Shown here: in pieces, positions 1 to 9,315 of the stretch
Numbering within the stretch: the first letter of the stretch is position 1
How the letters are laid out: the number at the start of each line of letters is the position of its first letter
The notes under the pieces: generated by a model
Seen by the model: only the letters and a program-made list of their open reading frames with translations
Databases searched by the model: none
Told to the model about the DNA's origin: nothing
From: Rhodomicrobium sp. R_RK_3
GTDB taxonomy: Bacteria; Pseudomonadota; Alphaproteobacteria; Rhizobiales; Rhodomicrobiaceae
Reading direction: 5' to 3'
Length of the DNA: 64,000 nt
NCBI RefSeq assembly: GCF_002198715.1
Contig: NZ_MWLK01000038.1
Location: 30,032 to 94,031, forward strand
Made by a program: the position numbers and the translations under genes

Positions 1-1276
1 GGATCTCGAGCTTGGCGCCATCGTCCCGGAGTACGTCCAACGATCGCAGCCGCGCCACGCCATCGTCGAAGACGGCCGCACTGAGGCCCTTCTCGTCGAA
101 GATCACCGCCTGCGACGGGATGATGATGGTCGGCCGCAGGCGCGGCACAGACAGTTTGACGGTGCAATAGACGCCGGCCCGCAGCGCGTCATCGGCATTG
201 TCGATGTCGACTTCGGTCAGCAGCGTGCGCGTGCCCGCCTGCAGCGATCCGGCATTGCGGGCGATCTTGCCCTTGAAGATCCGGCCCGGCTGTTCGGGGA
301 CGGTCACCTCGGCCTCGTCGCCATCCTTGATGTTGAAGACGGCGTCCTGCGGCACATAGACCAGCACGCGCAGGACATTGGTGCGGTCCATGGTGAACAT
401 CGAGGTGCCCGACGAGATGTCCGCCGTGACCAGGCTGCCGGTGTCGATCTGGCGGCTCGTCACCACGCCGTCGAAGGGCGCGACGACATTTTCGAACTTG
501 GTCAGTTCCTCCAGCCGTGCGACGGCGGCCTGCTGTACCTTGAGATTGGCCTGGGCGACGCTGAGCGCCGCTTCCTGGGCCCGATAGGTCAGCCGGTCGA
601 CATCACCCTGCTGCTTGGTGTTCCAGCCCTCGGTCACGAGCTTGGCGGTGCGCTTGTTGGTGACGTCGGCGAGCTCAAGATTGGCCTGCGCCTGATCGAT
701 GGTGGCCTGGAGCTGGACGACCTGCGCCCGCGCTTGGATCAGTTGCTGGTCGAGGTCCGGGGCGGCGATGATGGCCAGCGTGTCGCCCGCCTTCACCTTG
801 CTGCCGATATCGACGACGCGCTTGGAGACATAGCCGGTCGCGCGGGCGAAGATGACGGCGCTGTCGAAGGCCTGGGTGGTGCCCGGCAGGGAGAAGGTGC
901 GCGGAGCGGTGACCGATTCCACGGCGCTGGTGCGCACGATCGGCACGGCCGCCTGCTGCTGTTGCTGCGTGTCGACGGCTGCGGCGCTGCGCTCCATTTT
1001 GCCCCAGACGCCGTAGCCGACCGCCAGGGCCAGCGCCAACAGCGCGAAGAGGCCGACGCCGCGGACGACGCCCTTCGGCGGCGGCGCGGGCTCGGGTTCC
1101 ACCATAGGCGCGTTGCCGTTCTGGCCGTTGCCCGATTGCGCTGTCTGCCCATTCTCGGTCTTCGCATGCTGCGCCGCCTCGGATTGCGCCTTCCGGTCGC
1201 GGTCGGCCTTCGCGGTCTCATCCGTTCCGGCTTGAGGGGGCTGACCCGATTCCGGGCCGGGAGCGTCGCGGTTCAT
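1..1276 (-). CDS. RND efflux periplasmic adaptor (membrane fusion protein), 3' end cut by window
   Basis: Periplasmic adaptor of a tripartite RND pump, linking the inner-membrane pump at 1273-4464 to an outer-membrane channel. About 425 codons are visible and the gene runs off the left edge. The N-terminus is long, hydrophilic and Q/E/A/P-rich (about 60 residues), then one hydrophobic anchor (GLFALLALALAVGYGVW), a lipoyl half (ATGYVSKRVVDIGSKVKAGD), an alpha-hairpin rich in Ala, Gln and Leu, the second lipoyl half (APFDGVVTSRQIDTGSLV) and the start of the beta-barrel domain. The ATG at 1276-1274 overlaps the pump's TGA (ATGA), so the adaptor is translated after the pump; adaptor-first is the commoner order. 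Substrate cannot be read from sequence. Confidence 0.9.
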   Translation of the reverse strand, partial: MNRDAPGPESGQPPQAGTDETAKADRDRKAQSEAAQHAKTENGQTAQSGNGQNGNAPMVEPEPAPPPKGVVRGVGLFALLALALAVGYGVWGKMERSAAAVDTQQQQQAAVPIVRTSAVESVTAPRTFSLPGTTQAFDSAVIFARATGYVSKRVVDIGSKVKAGDTLAIIAAPDLDQQLIQARAQVVQLQATIDQAQANLELADVTNKRTAKLVTEGWNTKQQGDVDRLTYRAQEAALSVAQANLKVQQAAVARLEELTKFENVVAPFDGVVTSRQIDTGSLVTADISSGTSMFTMDRTNVLRVLVYVPQDAVFNIKDGDEAEVTVPEQPGRIFKGKIARNAGSLQAGTRTLLTEVDIDNADDALRAGVYCTVKLSVPRLRPTIIIPSQAVIFDEKGLSAAVFDDGVARLRSLDVLRDDGAKLEI

Positions 1277-4200
1277 GTTGTCTGTCCTTCAGGTAAATCG
1301 CCGATCTCCTCGGGCGGCTTGGCTTCGAACCGGCCGATGAGCGAGTAGAGATAGGGGACGAAGAGCAAGGTCGTGATCGTGCCGACGATGACGCCGCCGA
1401 TCACCGCCCGGGCGAGAACCGCGTTCTGCTCCTCGCCGGGAGCGCCGAGCGCCATCGGGATCATGCCGACGATCATGGCGCCCGCCGTCATTAGGACGGG
1501 GCGGATTCTGGTGCGTCCGGCCTGCAGGGCGGCATCGAAGGCGCTCGCCCCTTGCTGGCGCAATTCGCGGGCGAAGGAGACGAGCAGGATCGAATTGGCC
1601 GAGGCGACGCCGATCGACATGATCGCCCCCATCAGCGATGGGACGCTGAGCGCGGTGCCGGTGACCAACAGCATCAGCAGAATGCCGGCGCCGGCTCCCG
1701 GAAGCGCCAGGATCACCGCGAGCGGGTCGAGGAAGCTCTGGAAGTTCACCACCATCAGCAGGTAGACGAAGACCGCCGCGAAGATCAGGCCGATGGTCAG
1801 CTCGGCGAAGGCGAGGTTCATGCTCTCGATCTGTCCGCGCACGACGAAGCGGTTGCCCGGCTTCAATTGCGGCTGCAACTCGGCAACGATCTGGTTCACC
1901 GATTTGGCGACGGCGCCCAGATCGCTGTCCTGGGTGCTGGCATAGACGTCGTAGACTTGCTGGATGTTCGACTGATTGTAGACCGACTGCACCGGGCGCC
2001 GTTCCATCGTGGCGACATTGCTCAAGGGATTGGGAATCGGGATCGGCGAGGAGGCATCGGGCGTGGTGCTGGCGAGCGGCGTGTTGTTGAGCTCGTCGAG
2101 GCTGCTGATCCGGTATTCGGGCGTCTGCACCGCGAGATAATACGGCGTGCCATTGGCCGGATCGGTCCAGAAATTCGGCGAGACCTGTTCGGACGAGCTC
2201 AGGCTCGTATTGAGGTCGCTGACCACGGCGTTGACGTTCAGGCCGAGCTGCTGGGCGCGCAAGCGGTCGATATTGTAATAAAGCGAGGGCGCGTCGAGCT
2301 CCTGCTGCAGATGCACGTCGACGAGGCCGGGAACCGCCGCCATCTTCTGCTGGAGCTGCTTGGCGAGCTTCTTATTGCCTTCCGCGTCATAGCCGACGAT
2401 CTGGATGTCGAGCTGGGACGGCACGCCGAAATTCAGGATCTGGGTGACGAGGTCCGCCGGCTGAAAATAGAAGATCAGGTCCGGGAACGCCTTGGTCAGC
2501 TCGCGCCGGAGCCGCTTGACATATTCGGCCGTCGGCCGGTGGCCCTCCTTCAGCGAAATCAGGATCTGCCCGTCATTGACGCCGATGGTGGTGCCGTCGG
2601 TGAAGGCAAGGTTATAGGTCCGGGCGGGAAGGCCGATATTGTCCAGGATCAGGCCGAGATCCTTCTTGGGGATCTGCGTGCGGATCTTGTCCTCGACCTT
2701 CTGGAAAATCGCCTCGGTGGTCTCGATCCGGGTCCGCGCCGGCGCCCGGACGTGGAGCTGGATCAGCCCGCCATCGACCTGCGGGAAGAAATCGGTGCCG
2801 ACCGTGTAGGCCATGGCCACCGCCCCGGCGATGACGCAGGCTGCCACCAGCGGCATGATGATGTGCCGGCGCAGCAGCCCCGACAGCACCCAGCCATAGC
2901 CATCGCGGAAGCGGTCGAAGGCGCGGTTGAAGCGGTCGTGGAACCGGCTCATCACACTGGTCTGGCCGGCATCGTGGGCGGCCTGCTCGCCGCGCAGCAA
3001 GAGGCGGATGATGATCGGCGTCAGCGTTCGCGAGATCGTGTAGGACGCCAGCATCGCAAAGACCACGGCGAGTCCGAGCGGGGTGAACAGATAGCGCGCC
3101 GCCCCTTGCAGGAAGAATACCGAAACGAAGACGCTGCAGATGGCGAGCGTCGAAACCAGCGTGGGCAGTGCGATGCCGGCCGAGCCGTTCAGCACCGCCT
3201 GGTCGAACGGCATCTTCTCCTCGAACAGCCGGTAGGTGTTCTCGATGGCGACGGTGGAATCGTCGACCAGGATACCGACGGCCAGCGCCAGTCCTCCGAG
3301 CGTCATGGTGTTGATGGTCTGGCCGAGCGCCGAGAGCACGGCGAGCGAGGTCAGGATGGAGAGCGGGATCGACACCATGACGATCAGAGTCGAGCGCCAG
3401 GAGCCGAGGAACAAAAGGATCATCAGCGCGGTCAGGCCGGCGGCGATGGCGCCTTCGCTGAGAACGCTGTCGATGGCTTGCTGGACGAAGACGGACTGGT
3501 CGAACAACAGGTCGATATTCATACCCGGCGGCGCGGCGGCCTTGATCTCGGGCAGAGCGGCCTTGACACGGTTGACGACGTCGAGCGTCGAGGCGTCGCC
3601 GTTCTTGATGATGGTCAGCAGCACCGCGCGGCGCCCCTCCGAGCGGACGATGTTCTGCTGCACCGCCCAGCCGTCGCGCACATGCGCCACGTCGCTCAGC
3701 TTGACCGTGGTCGGCCCGACCTGACGCACCGGCATCTGGTTGAGCGCATCGATGGTCGGCGCCGATGTGTTGACGCTGACGATGTACTGCTTGTCGCCGA
3801 TCTTCACGTCGCCCGATGGCAGCGTCAGGCTTTGCGCGTTGACCGCGTTGACGACGTCGCTCGGCGAGATGCCGTTGGCGCGGAGCGCGGCCGGATCGAG
3901 ATCCACCATGATCTGGCGGTATTTGCCGCCATAGGGCGTCGGCAGCGTGATGCCCTGGATCGGCGCCAGCGCCTGGCGCAGCCGGTAGATGCCGTAATCA
4001 TAGAGCTGCTGCTCGTTCATCCGGTCGGAGGTGAGGCTGAGCTGGAGCACCGGCACGCTGGAGGCGTTGAACTGCACCACGATCGGCGGCTGGATGCCGG
4101 GCGGCAGCAGCGCCCGGATGGCGTTGCTCGCCGAGACGATCTGGGTGATGGCCAGATCGATATTCACATTGGGCTGGAAATACACCTTGATGACGGAGAT

Positions 4201-4464
4201 GCCCGAAAAGGTCTGCGCCTCCATGTTCTTGATGTCGTTGACGTTGGCGCTGATGGCATATTGGCTGTAGGTGGTGACGCGGGCGTCCATCTCTTTCGGG
4301 GTGAGGCCGGTCTCCTGCCAGATGATGGTGACGACGGGGATGTTGATGCTGGGAAAGATGTCCTTCGGCGTGTTCAGGATGGAGCTGATGCCCATGAACA
4401 GCATCGCTAGCGCCATCACGTAGAATGTGTGCGGATAGCGCAATGCAAACCGGACGAGGCCCAT
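1273..4464 (-). CDS. RND family efflux pump, inner-membrane permease
   Basis: Proton-driven inner-membrane exporter of the AcrB/MexB/CusA superfamily, 1063 residues, the usual size. It starts with the typical amphipathic helix and TM1 (MGLVRFALRYPHTFYVMALA). The TM4 motif GGLALAVGILVDD places the proton-relay pair at Asp401-Asp402, the position of AcrB D407/D408. Two large periplasmic loops and the duplicated 6+6 helix plan are present. The run NVNDIKNMEAQTFSGISVIKVYFQ resembles a subgroup of alphaproteobacterial and gammaproteobacterial pumps of mostly unknown substrate. The adaptor follows with an ATGA overlap. No regulator gene adjoins; about 270 bp of non-coding DNA upstream (4465-4735) should hold the promoter. 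Confidence 0.95.
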   Translation of the reverse strand: MGLVRFALRYPHTFYVMALAMLFMGISSILNTPKDIFPSINIPVVTIIWQETGLTPKEMDARVTTYSQYAISANVNDIKNMEAQTFSGISVIKVYFQPNVNIDLAITQIVSASNAIRALLPPGIQPPIVVQFNASSVPVLQLSLTSDRMNEQQLYDYGIYRLRQALAPIQGITLPTPYGGKYRQIMVDLDPAALRANGISPSDVVNAVNAQSLTLPSGDVKIGDKQYIVSVNTSAPTIDALNQMPVRQVGPTTVKLSDVAHVRDGWAVQQNIVRSEGRRAVLLTIIKNGDASTLDVVNRVKAALPEIKAAAPPGMNIDLLFDQSVFVQQAIDSVLSEGAIAAGLTALMILLFLGSWRSTLIVMVSIPLSILTSLAVLSALGQTINTMTLGGLALAVGILVDDSTVAIENTYRLFEEKMPFDQAVLNGSAGIALPTLVSTLAICSVFVSVFFLQGAARYLFTPLGLAVVFAMLASYTISRTLTPIIIRLLLRGEQAAHDAGQTSVMSRFHDRFNRAFDRFRDGYGWVLSGLLRRHIIMPLVAACVIAGAVAMAYTVGTDFFPQVDGGLIQLHVRAPARTRIETTEAIFQKVEDKIRTQIPKKDLGLILDNIGLPARTYNLAFTDGTTIGVNDGQILISLKEGHRPTAEYVKRLRRELTKAFPDLIFYFQPADLVTQILNFGVPSQLDIQIVGYDAEGNKKLAKQLQQKMAAVPGLVDVHLQQELDAPSLYYNIDRLRAQQLGLNVNAVVSDLNTSLSSSEQVSPNFWTDPANGTPYYLAVQTPEYRISSLDELNNTPLASTTPDASSPIPIPNPLSNVATMERRPVQSVYNQSNIQQVYDVYASTQDSDLGAVAKSVNQIVAELQPQLKPGNRFVVRGQIESMNLAFAELTIGLIFAAVFVYLLMVVNFQSFLDPLAVILALPGAGAGILLMLLVTGTALSVPSLMGAIMSIGVASANSILLVSFARELRQQGASAFDAALQAGRTRIRPVLMTAGAMIVGMIPMALGAPGEEQNAVLARAVIGGVIVGTITTLLFVPYLYSLIGRFEAKPPEEIGDLPEGQTT

Positions 4465-4735
4465 CAGTCAGCTCCAACATGGCACCGGCAGGGGCGCCAG
4501 GGGCGTCACCTGCTTTGGAAGACGATCACTTTGGGCAATTTGGCGCGGCCGAAGCCCCGCGATGCTCGGCTTGCGCCGGCGGAATAGCTAGCCCTGTCGT
4601 CACCGGGATAAGGGAGGGAGTGGGGCAGGGCGCTTGTCCGGATTTGCAGCGTTTAGGGCAATCTTGCTGCAATGCGGCGTGAGCCTTTGGCTGCGACGTT
4701 TTGTCTCTTAAAAACAAAGTCTTGTGCGATAAAGC

Positions 4736-4992
4736 TCAGCCTGGTCGCGCGCCGAGCTGGCGCTCGAAGGCCAGCGCCTCCTCCTCGATCCGCTCGGCAT
4801 TGGCCAGCACCGCCGCGCCTTCGTCGGTCAGTACCAAGCCTTTTCCGGTGCGCTGAAACAGCGTCTGGCCGACCGCCCGCTCCAGCGCCGCAGACGCCGC
4901 CCCATGGTCGGCTGGCACAATTTCCGCGCTGCCGCGCCGAGAGTGCCTTCCCGGGCAATGGCGAGGAAAATCCGGAAATCGCTCGATTCCAT
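4736..4992 (-). pseudogene. LysR-family regulator remnant (frameshifted, effector domain missing)
   Basis: The first frame, from ATG at 4992, reads MESSDFRIFLAIAREGTLGAA and continues ARKLCQPTMGRRL, a clear LysR winged-helix start. Near 4889 the match shifts to another frame, which continues ALERAVGQTLFQRTGKGLVL, then TDEGAAVLANAERIEEEA, to a TGA at 4736-4738. One missing base explains the switch. The HTH also looks about two residues short (LCQPT where the family has L-G-V-S-Q-P-T). Only about 85 residues of homology remain out of about 300, and the effector-binding domain is gone. It lies divergently from the oxidoreductase at 5088, the usual place for its regulator, so that gene has probably lost local control. 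A sequencing error could explain the frameshift but not the missing C-terminus. Confidence 0.75.
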
Positions 4993-5087
4993 CGCGCACC
5001 CATCCAAACGGAATGGAAATCGTGCAGTAACATTGGTTCGCAAACCAGTCTAAAAACGCGATCTGAAGGGCAGCATCGAGGGTCATT

Positions 5088-6092
5088 ATGCTTAGCGATG
5101 AATTGATGCAGGCGGCACTGCTGGAGGCCTATGGGGCGCCTCTGCGGCTGGCGCCATTTCCCCGCCCGCAAGCGGAGGCGGGACAGGTGCTGGTCAGGAT
5201 CAGAACCAGCGGTGTCAATCCGCTGGACCTCAAGATCCAGGCCGGGGCGGCGGCCCACGCCAAGCAGCCCGCACCGGCCGTGCTGGGCATCGACATGGCG
5301 GGGATCGTCGAAGCGGTGGGCCCCGGCGTGACCGGCTTCAAGGCCGGCGATGCGGTCTACGGGATGACCGGCGGCGTCGGCGGCCTGCAAGGTTCGTTGG
5401 CGGCATTCGCCGCGGTGGATGCCCGCCTGCTGGCGGCCAAACCGGACGCGATCGGCTGGCGCGAGGCGGCGGCGCTGCCTTTGTCCTTCATCACCGCGTG
5501 GGAAGGGCTGGTCGACCGCGCGGGCGTCCAGGCTGGCCAGACGGTGCTGGTGCAGGGCGGCGCGGGCGGCGTCGGCCATATAGCGGTGCAGCTTGCGCGC
5601 GCCTTGGGGGCGAAGGTCTTCGCCGTCGATTCCGCCGAGAAGGCGGGCTTCCTCGCGCGCCTCGGTGCCAGCGCGATCGATCGCGCCAGGATGGTCGCGG
5701 ATTATGTCGACGAGCATACTGGCGGGCGAGGGTTCGACATCGTCTACGACACGGTCGGCGGGGCGGTGCTGGATGCCTCGTTCCAGGCGGTGCGCCGCTT
5801 CGGCCATGTGGTGAGCTGCCTCGGCTGGGGCACGCACGCGCTCGCCCCGCTCTCCTTCCGCGCCGCGACCTATTCCGGCGTCTTCACCCTGCTGCCGCTG
5901 CTGACCGGCGAGGGCCGCGAGCACTTTGGCGAGATCATGCGCGAAGCGACCCGCCTGGTCGAAGCCGGCGGGATCGTGCCGCAGCTCGATCCCCGCCGTT
6001 TCACCTTGCAAACCGTCGAGCAGGCTTATGACGCCATCAGGGCGCGCTCGGCCACCGGCAAGCTCGTCATCGATATCGGCGCGCCCGGCTAG
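5088..6092 (+). CDS. NADPH:quinone oxidoreductase-like medium-chain dehydrogenase
   Basis: Medium-chain dehydrogenase/reductase of the zinc-independent quinone-oxidoreductase group, 334 residues, cytosolic. The N-terminal GroES-like fold (VRIRTSGVNPLDLKIQAG, VLGIDMAGIVEAVGPGV) is followed by a Rossmann domain with the NADPH motif VQGGAGGVGHIAVQLARALG. The cysteines of zinc-binding alcohol dehydrogenases are absent. It probably reduces quinones or alpha,beta-unsaturated carbonyls with NADPH. An alternative ATG at 5106 (MQAALLEAYG) fits the family start better than 5088. The LysR remnant at 4736-4992 lies divergently. Its TAG overlaps the stop of the convergent molybdenum enzyme (6089). Confidence 0.9.
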   Translation: MLSDELMQAALLEAYGAPLRLAPFPRPQAEAGQVLVRIRTSGVNPLDLKIQAGAAAHAKQPAPAVLGIDMAGIVEAVGPGVTGFKAGDAVYGMTGGVGGLQGSLAAFAAVDARLLAAKPDAIGWREAAALPLSFITAWEGLVDRAGVQAGQTVLVQGGAGGVGHIAVQLARALGAKVFAVDSAEKAGFLARLGASAIDRARMVADYVDEHTGGRGFDIVYDTVGGAVLDASFQAVRRFGHVVSCLGWGTHALAPLSFRAATYSGVFTLLPLLTGEGREHFGEIMREATRLVEAGGIVPQLDPRRFTLQTVEQAYDAIRARSATGKLVIDIGAPG

Positions 6093-8302
6093 TCACGGCG
6101 CAGCTTGTCGATGGTGATCGGCAGGTCGCGGACACGCTTTCCCGTGGCGTGATAGACGGCATTGGCGATGGCCGCCGCGACGCCGACAATGCCGATCTCG
6201 CCGACGCCCTTGATGCCCATCGGGTTGATGGTGGCGTCCGGCTCGTCGACGAAGAAGCAGTTGATGTCGTAAATGTCGGCATTCACCGGCATATGATACT
6301 CGCCCAGATTGGCGTTCATGATGCGGCCGAAGCGGTGATCGGTCAGCGTCTCCTCGTGCAGCGCCATGCCGATGCCCCAGACCACCCCGCCCAGGAGCTG
6401 GCTATGCGCCGTCTTGGTGTTGAGGATGCGCCCCGCCGCGGCCGCACTGACCACCCGCGTGACACGGATGACGCCGATCTGCTCGTCCACCCTCACCTCG
6501 ACGAAGACCGCCGAATGGGTGTTGCGCGCATATTTGCCGTCGTCCTTGACCGGCGCGGCGGCTTTCTGGTCGATGCGGTCCAGCTTGCCGGCGCGCATCA
6601 CATCGGCGATCGGGATCGCGCGCGAGGCGTCCTTCTTGCTGACGATCTTGCCGTCCGCGAGCATGACGTCCTTCGGCTTGGCGTCCGCGAGCGGCGAATC
6701 CGGCATTGTCTTGGTCACGCCGAGCAGCGTCTTGCGGATGGCCTCGGCGGTCGTGGCGATGGAGTTGGCGACCGAGGCCGCAAGCCATGACCCGCCCTCG
6801 ACCGGGGATTCCGACAGGGTCGAATCGCCGAGCTTGATGCTGACATTATCGATCGGCAGGCCGAGCATGTCGGCGGCGACCTGGGCCATGATGGTATAGG
6901 TGCCGGTGCCGATGTCGGAGGTGGCGGAACTGACTTCGGCATGTCCGTTGGCCGTCATCACGATGCGGACGGTGAGCGGCATTTGCAGCGCTTCCCAGAC
7001 GCCCGTCGCCATGCCCCATCCCACCAGTTCGCTGCCGTCGCGCATCGAGCGCGGCTCGGGGTTCCGCTTCTCCCAGCCGAAAGCCGCCGCGCCCTGGCGG
7101 TAGCATTCGCGCAGCTTCTTGCTGCTATAGGGTCGGTCGGCATTTTGCTCGCGGTCCGAATAGGTGACGAAGCGGAGCTGCAACGGGTCCATCTTCAGCG
7201 CGACGGCCAGCTCGTCCATGGCGCATTCGAGCGCGTAGACGCCGGAGGCGGCGCCAGGGGCGCGCATGTCGCTCGGCGTTGAGACGTCGAGCTTGGCCAG
7301 CTTGTGACTGTAGCGGGTATTGCCGCATTTATAGAGCTGGTCCGCCCAGGCGACGTCGTTGCGGTTGAAGTCCTCATATTCGGAGGTCTGGGCGATGGCC
7401 TCGTGCATGACGGCCTCCAGCGGACCGAGCGCCTTCGCCCCGAGCGCCAGATGCTCGATGGTCGCCGGGCGGTAGCTGAGCCCGTACATTTGCGGGCGCG
7501 TCAGCACGAGGCGCACCGAGCGCTCGAGCGCCCGCGCCGCGATCACCGCCAGCGCCACCTGAAATTGCGGCCGCAGGCCCGAGCCGAACGCGCCGCCGAC
7601 ATAGGGCGACACCACCTTCAAATCGTCCGGCTTCATGCCGAAGACGCTGACGAGATAGCGCTGCACATTCTGCACGCCCTGCGTCTTGTCGTAGACGGTC
7701 AGCTTGCCGTCGCCTTCCCAGGTGACGGTGGTGGCGAACAGCTCCATCGGGTTGTGATACTCGGTCGGGATGAAATAGTCGGCTTCGTGGCGCACTTCGG
7801 CCGCGGCGAAAGCCGCCTCGGCGTCGCCCCGCGGCCGCGACGGCCGCTCGACTTCATGCGCCGTGTCGCGCTGCTCGAGCAGATCGGTGACAAAGGGGTC
7901 TTCGATATATTCGACGCGCACCAGCGAGGCGGCGAAGCGCGCAATATCGGCATCCGCCGCCACCACTACGGCGACGGGCTGCCCGTTGAACTTGATCTCA
8001 TCGTCATAGAGCGGCCGATAGGGCGAGCCCTCGGCGGCCACATCGTCCTTGTAGGCTTTGTCGCGGCTCGCCATCGTCGGACGGTTCTTGTGGGTGATGA
8101 CGTCGATCACGCCGGCGACGCGCATGGCCTCGCTGGCGTCGATCTTGGCGATGCGCCCCTTGGTGATGGTCGAGGTCACGAGGCTGGCGTGAGCGAGGCC
8201 GGGCGCATTGAACTCGGCGGCGTATTTCGCCGCGCCGGTCACTTTGGCGTGGCCGTCGATGCGCGAGGTCGGGGTGCCGATATAAGCTGCCATGGCGGTC
8301 AC
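6089..8302 (-). CDS. Xanthine dehydrogenase-family molybdopterin-binding subunit (PaoC-like)
   Basis: Catalytic large subunit of a molybdenum hydroxylase, 737 residues, typical of the PaoC/YagR type. Family features include TPTSRIDGHAKVTGAAKYAAEF at the N-terminus, GGAFGSGLRPQ, the Moco-contacting SDIGTGTYTIMAQVAADMLG and the C-terminal GVGEIGIVGVAAAIANAVYH, whose Glu is the expected active-site base. Homologues oxidise aldehydes, often aromatic, with water as oxygen donor. The start used is a GTG overlapping the TGA of the FAD subunit (GTGA); ATG at 8293 is the alternative. It is the last gene of the 2Fe-2S / FAD / Moco operon. No XdhC-like Moco-sulfurating chaperone is encoded nearby. Confidence 0.95.
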   Translation of the reverse strand: MTAMAAYIGTPTSRIDGHAKVTGAAKYAAEFNAPGLAHASLVTSTITKGRIAKIDASEAMRVAGVIDVITHKNRPTMASRDKAYKDDVAAEGSPYRPLYDDEIKFNGQPVAVVVAADADIARFAASLVRVEYIEDPFVTDLLEQRDTAHEVERPSRPRGDAEAAFAAAEVRHEADYFIPTEYHNPMELFATTVTWEGDGKLTVYDKTQGVQNVQRYLVSVFGMKPDDLKVVSPYVGGAFGSGLRPQFQVALAVIAARALERSVRLVLTRPQMYGLSYRPATIEHLALGAKALGPLEAVMHEAIAQTSEYEDFNRNDVAWADQLYKCGNTRYSHKLAKLDVSTPSDMRAPGAASGVYALECAMDELAVALKMDPLQLRFVTYSDREQNADRPYSSKKLRECYRQGAAAFGWEKRNPEPRSMRDGSELVGWGMATGVWEALQMPLTVRIVMTANGHAEVSSATSDIGTGTYTIMAQVAADMLGLPIDNVSIKLGDSTLSESPVEGGSWLAASVANSIATTAEAIRKTLLGVTKTMPDSPLADAKPKDVMLADGKIVSKKDASRAIPIADVMRAGKLDRIDQKAAAPVKDDGKYARNTHSAVFVEVRVDEQIGVIRVTRVVSAAAAGRILNTKTAHSQLLGGVVWGIGMALHEETLTDHRFGRIMNANLGEYHMPVNADIYDINCFFVDEPDATINPMGIKGVGEIGIVGVAAAIANAVYHATGKRVRDLPITIDKLRRD

Positions 8303-9315
8303 CGGATCTTCTTGCTGGATTGCGATTGCGGCGTGCCGTTGGCCGCCTGGGTCAGCGTGCGGATGATGGCGCGCCGGGCGAGATCGATCTTGAAGGCATT
8401 ATGCTCGAAGCCCTTGGCGCCACTCAGCACGATGTCCGCCGCCTTGGCGAAGCTGGCCTCATTGGCGGGCTGTCCGGCGAGCGCGGCTTCCGCCGCCTCG
8501 ACCCGCCAGGGCTTGTGCGCGACGCCTCCGAGCGCCAGCCGTGCTTCCTTGACGGCCTCGCCGTCCATCTCCAGCGCGGCGGCGACCGAGACCAGCGCGA
8601 AGGCGTAGGACAGCCGGTCGCGGATCTTCAGATAGCTGTGATTCTTGGCGAAACCCTGAGGCGGAAGCTCGATGGCGGTGATGATTTCGTTCGGTTCGAG
8701 ATTGTTGTCGCGCTCCGGCGTGTCGCCGGGCAGGCGGTGGAAGTCGGCGAAAGCCATGGTGCGCTCGCCCCCTGGCCCCATCACCCGCACCGTCGCCTCG
8801 AGTGCCGCGAGCGCGATGCTCATGTCGGAGGGATAGACGGCGATGCAGCTTTCGCTGGTGCCGAGAATGGCGTGCATGCGGTTGAGGCCCTCGATGGCCG
8901 AACAGCCGCTGCCCGGCTCGCGCTTATTGCAGGGCGTCGCGATGTCATAGAAGTAGTAGCAGCGCGTCCGCTGCATCAGGTTGCCGCCGGTCGAGGCCAT
9001 GTTGCGCAATTGCTGCGAGGCGCCGGCCATGATGGCGCTGGCAAGCAGCGGATAGCGGCTCTCGACCAGCGGGTGATAGGCAAGGTCGGTGTTCGGCACC
9101 AGCGCGCCGATGCGCAGGCCGCCATCGGGAGTTTCCTCGACGCTCTTCAGCGGCAGGCGGGAAATGTCGATCAGCCGGCTCGGCTGTTCGACGTCGCTCT
9201 TCATCAGGTCGAGCAGATTGGTGCCGCCGGCGATGAACCGCGCCCTCGGGTCGGCCGCGATCTGGCGCACGGCGTCGGCCACTTCATTGGGGCGCGCATA
9301 TTGGAAATTGATCAT
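8299..9315 (-). CDS. Xanthine dehydrogenase-family FAD-binding subunit (PaoB-like)
   Basis: Medium subunit carrying FAD, 338 residues. The FAD-binding motif is ARFIAGGTNLLDLMK at residues 26-39 and a second contact is NMASTGGNLMQRTRC. Between residues 119 and 157 four cysteines (C119, C129, C138, C157) match the extra [4Fe-4S] insertion described in PaoB-type subunits and absent from ordinary xanthine dehydrogenases. The C-terminus carries the CO-dehydrogenase flavoprotein domain (ALGGVAHKPWRVEAAEAAL). The ATG at 9315 overlaps the TGA of the upstream 2Fe-2S gene. An in-frame upstream extension exists but shows no family homology. Confidence 0.95.
   Translation of the reverse strand: MINFQYARPNEVADAVRQIAADPRARFIAGGTNLLDLMKSDVEQPSRLIDISRLPLKSVEETPDGGLRIGALVPNTDLAYHPLVESRYPLLASAIMAGASQQLRNMASTGGNLMQRTRCYYFYDIATPCNKREPGSGCSAIEGLNRMHAILGTSESCIAVYPSDMSIALAALEATVRVMGPGGERTMAFADFHRLPGDTPERDNNLEPNEIITAIELPPQGFAKNHSYLKIRDRLSYAFALVSVAAALEMDGEAVKEARLALGGVAHKPWRVEAAEAALAGQPANEASFAKAADIVLSGAKGFEHNAFKIDLARRAIIRTLTQAANGTPQSQSSKKIR

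Noticed and set aside
1552..4410. A 952-codon open frame on the plus strand across the RND pump
   Set aside because: It is the antisense frame of a clear RND pump. The product is an Arg/Asp/Gly/Gln-rich low-complexity chain with no domain, as expected from high-GC antisense DNA.
4653..6011. A 452-codon minus-strand frame over the oxidoreductase
   Set aside because: Antisense to the medium-chain dehydrogenase. Its only protein-like part belongs to the LysR remnant, which is read in other frames.
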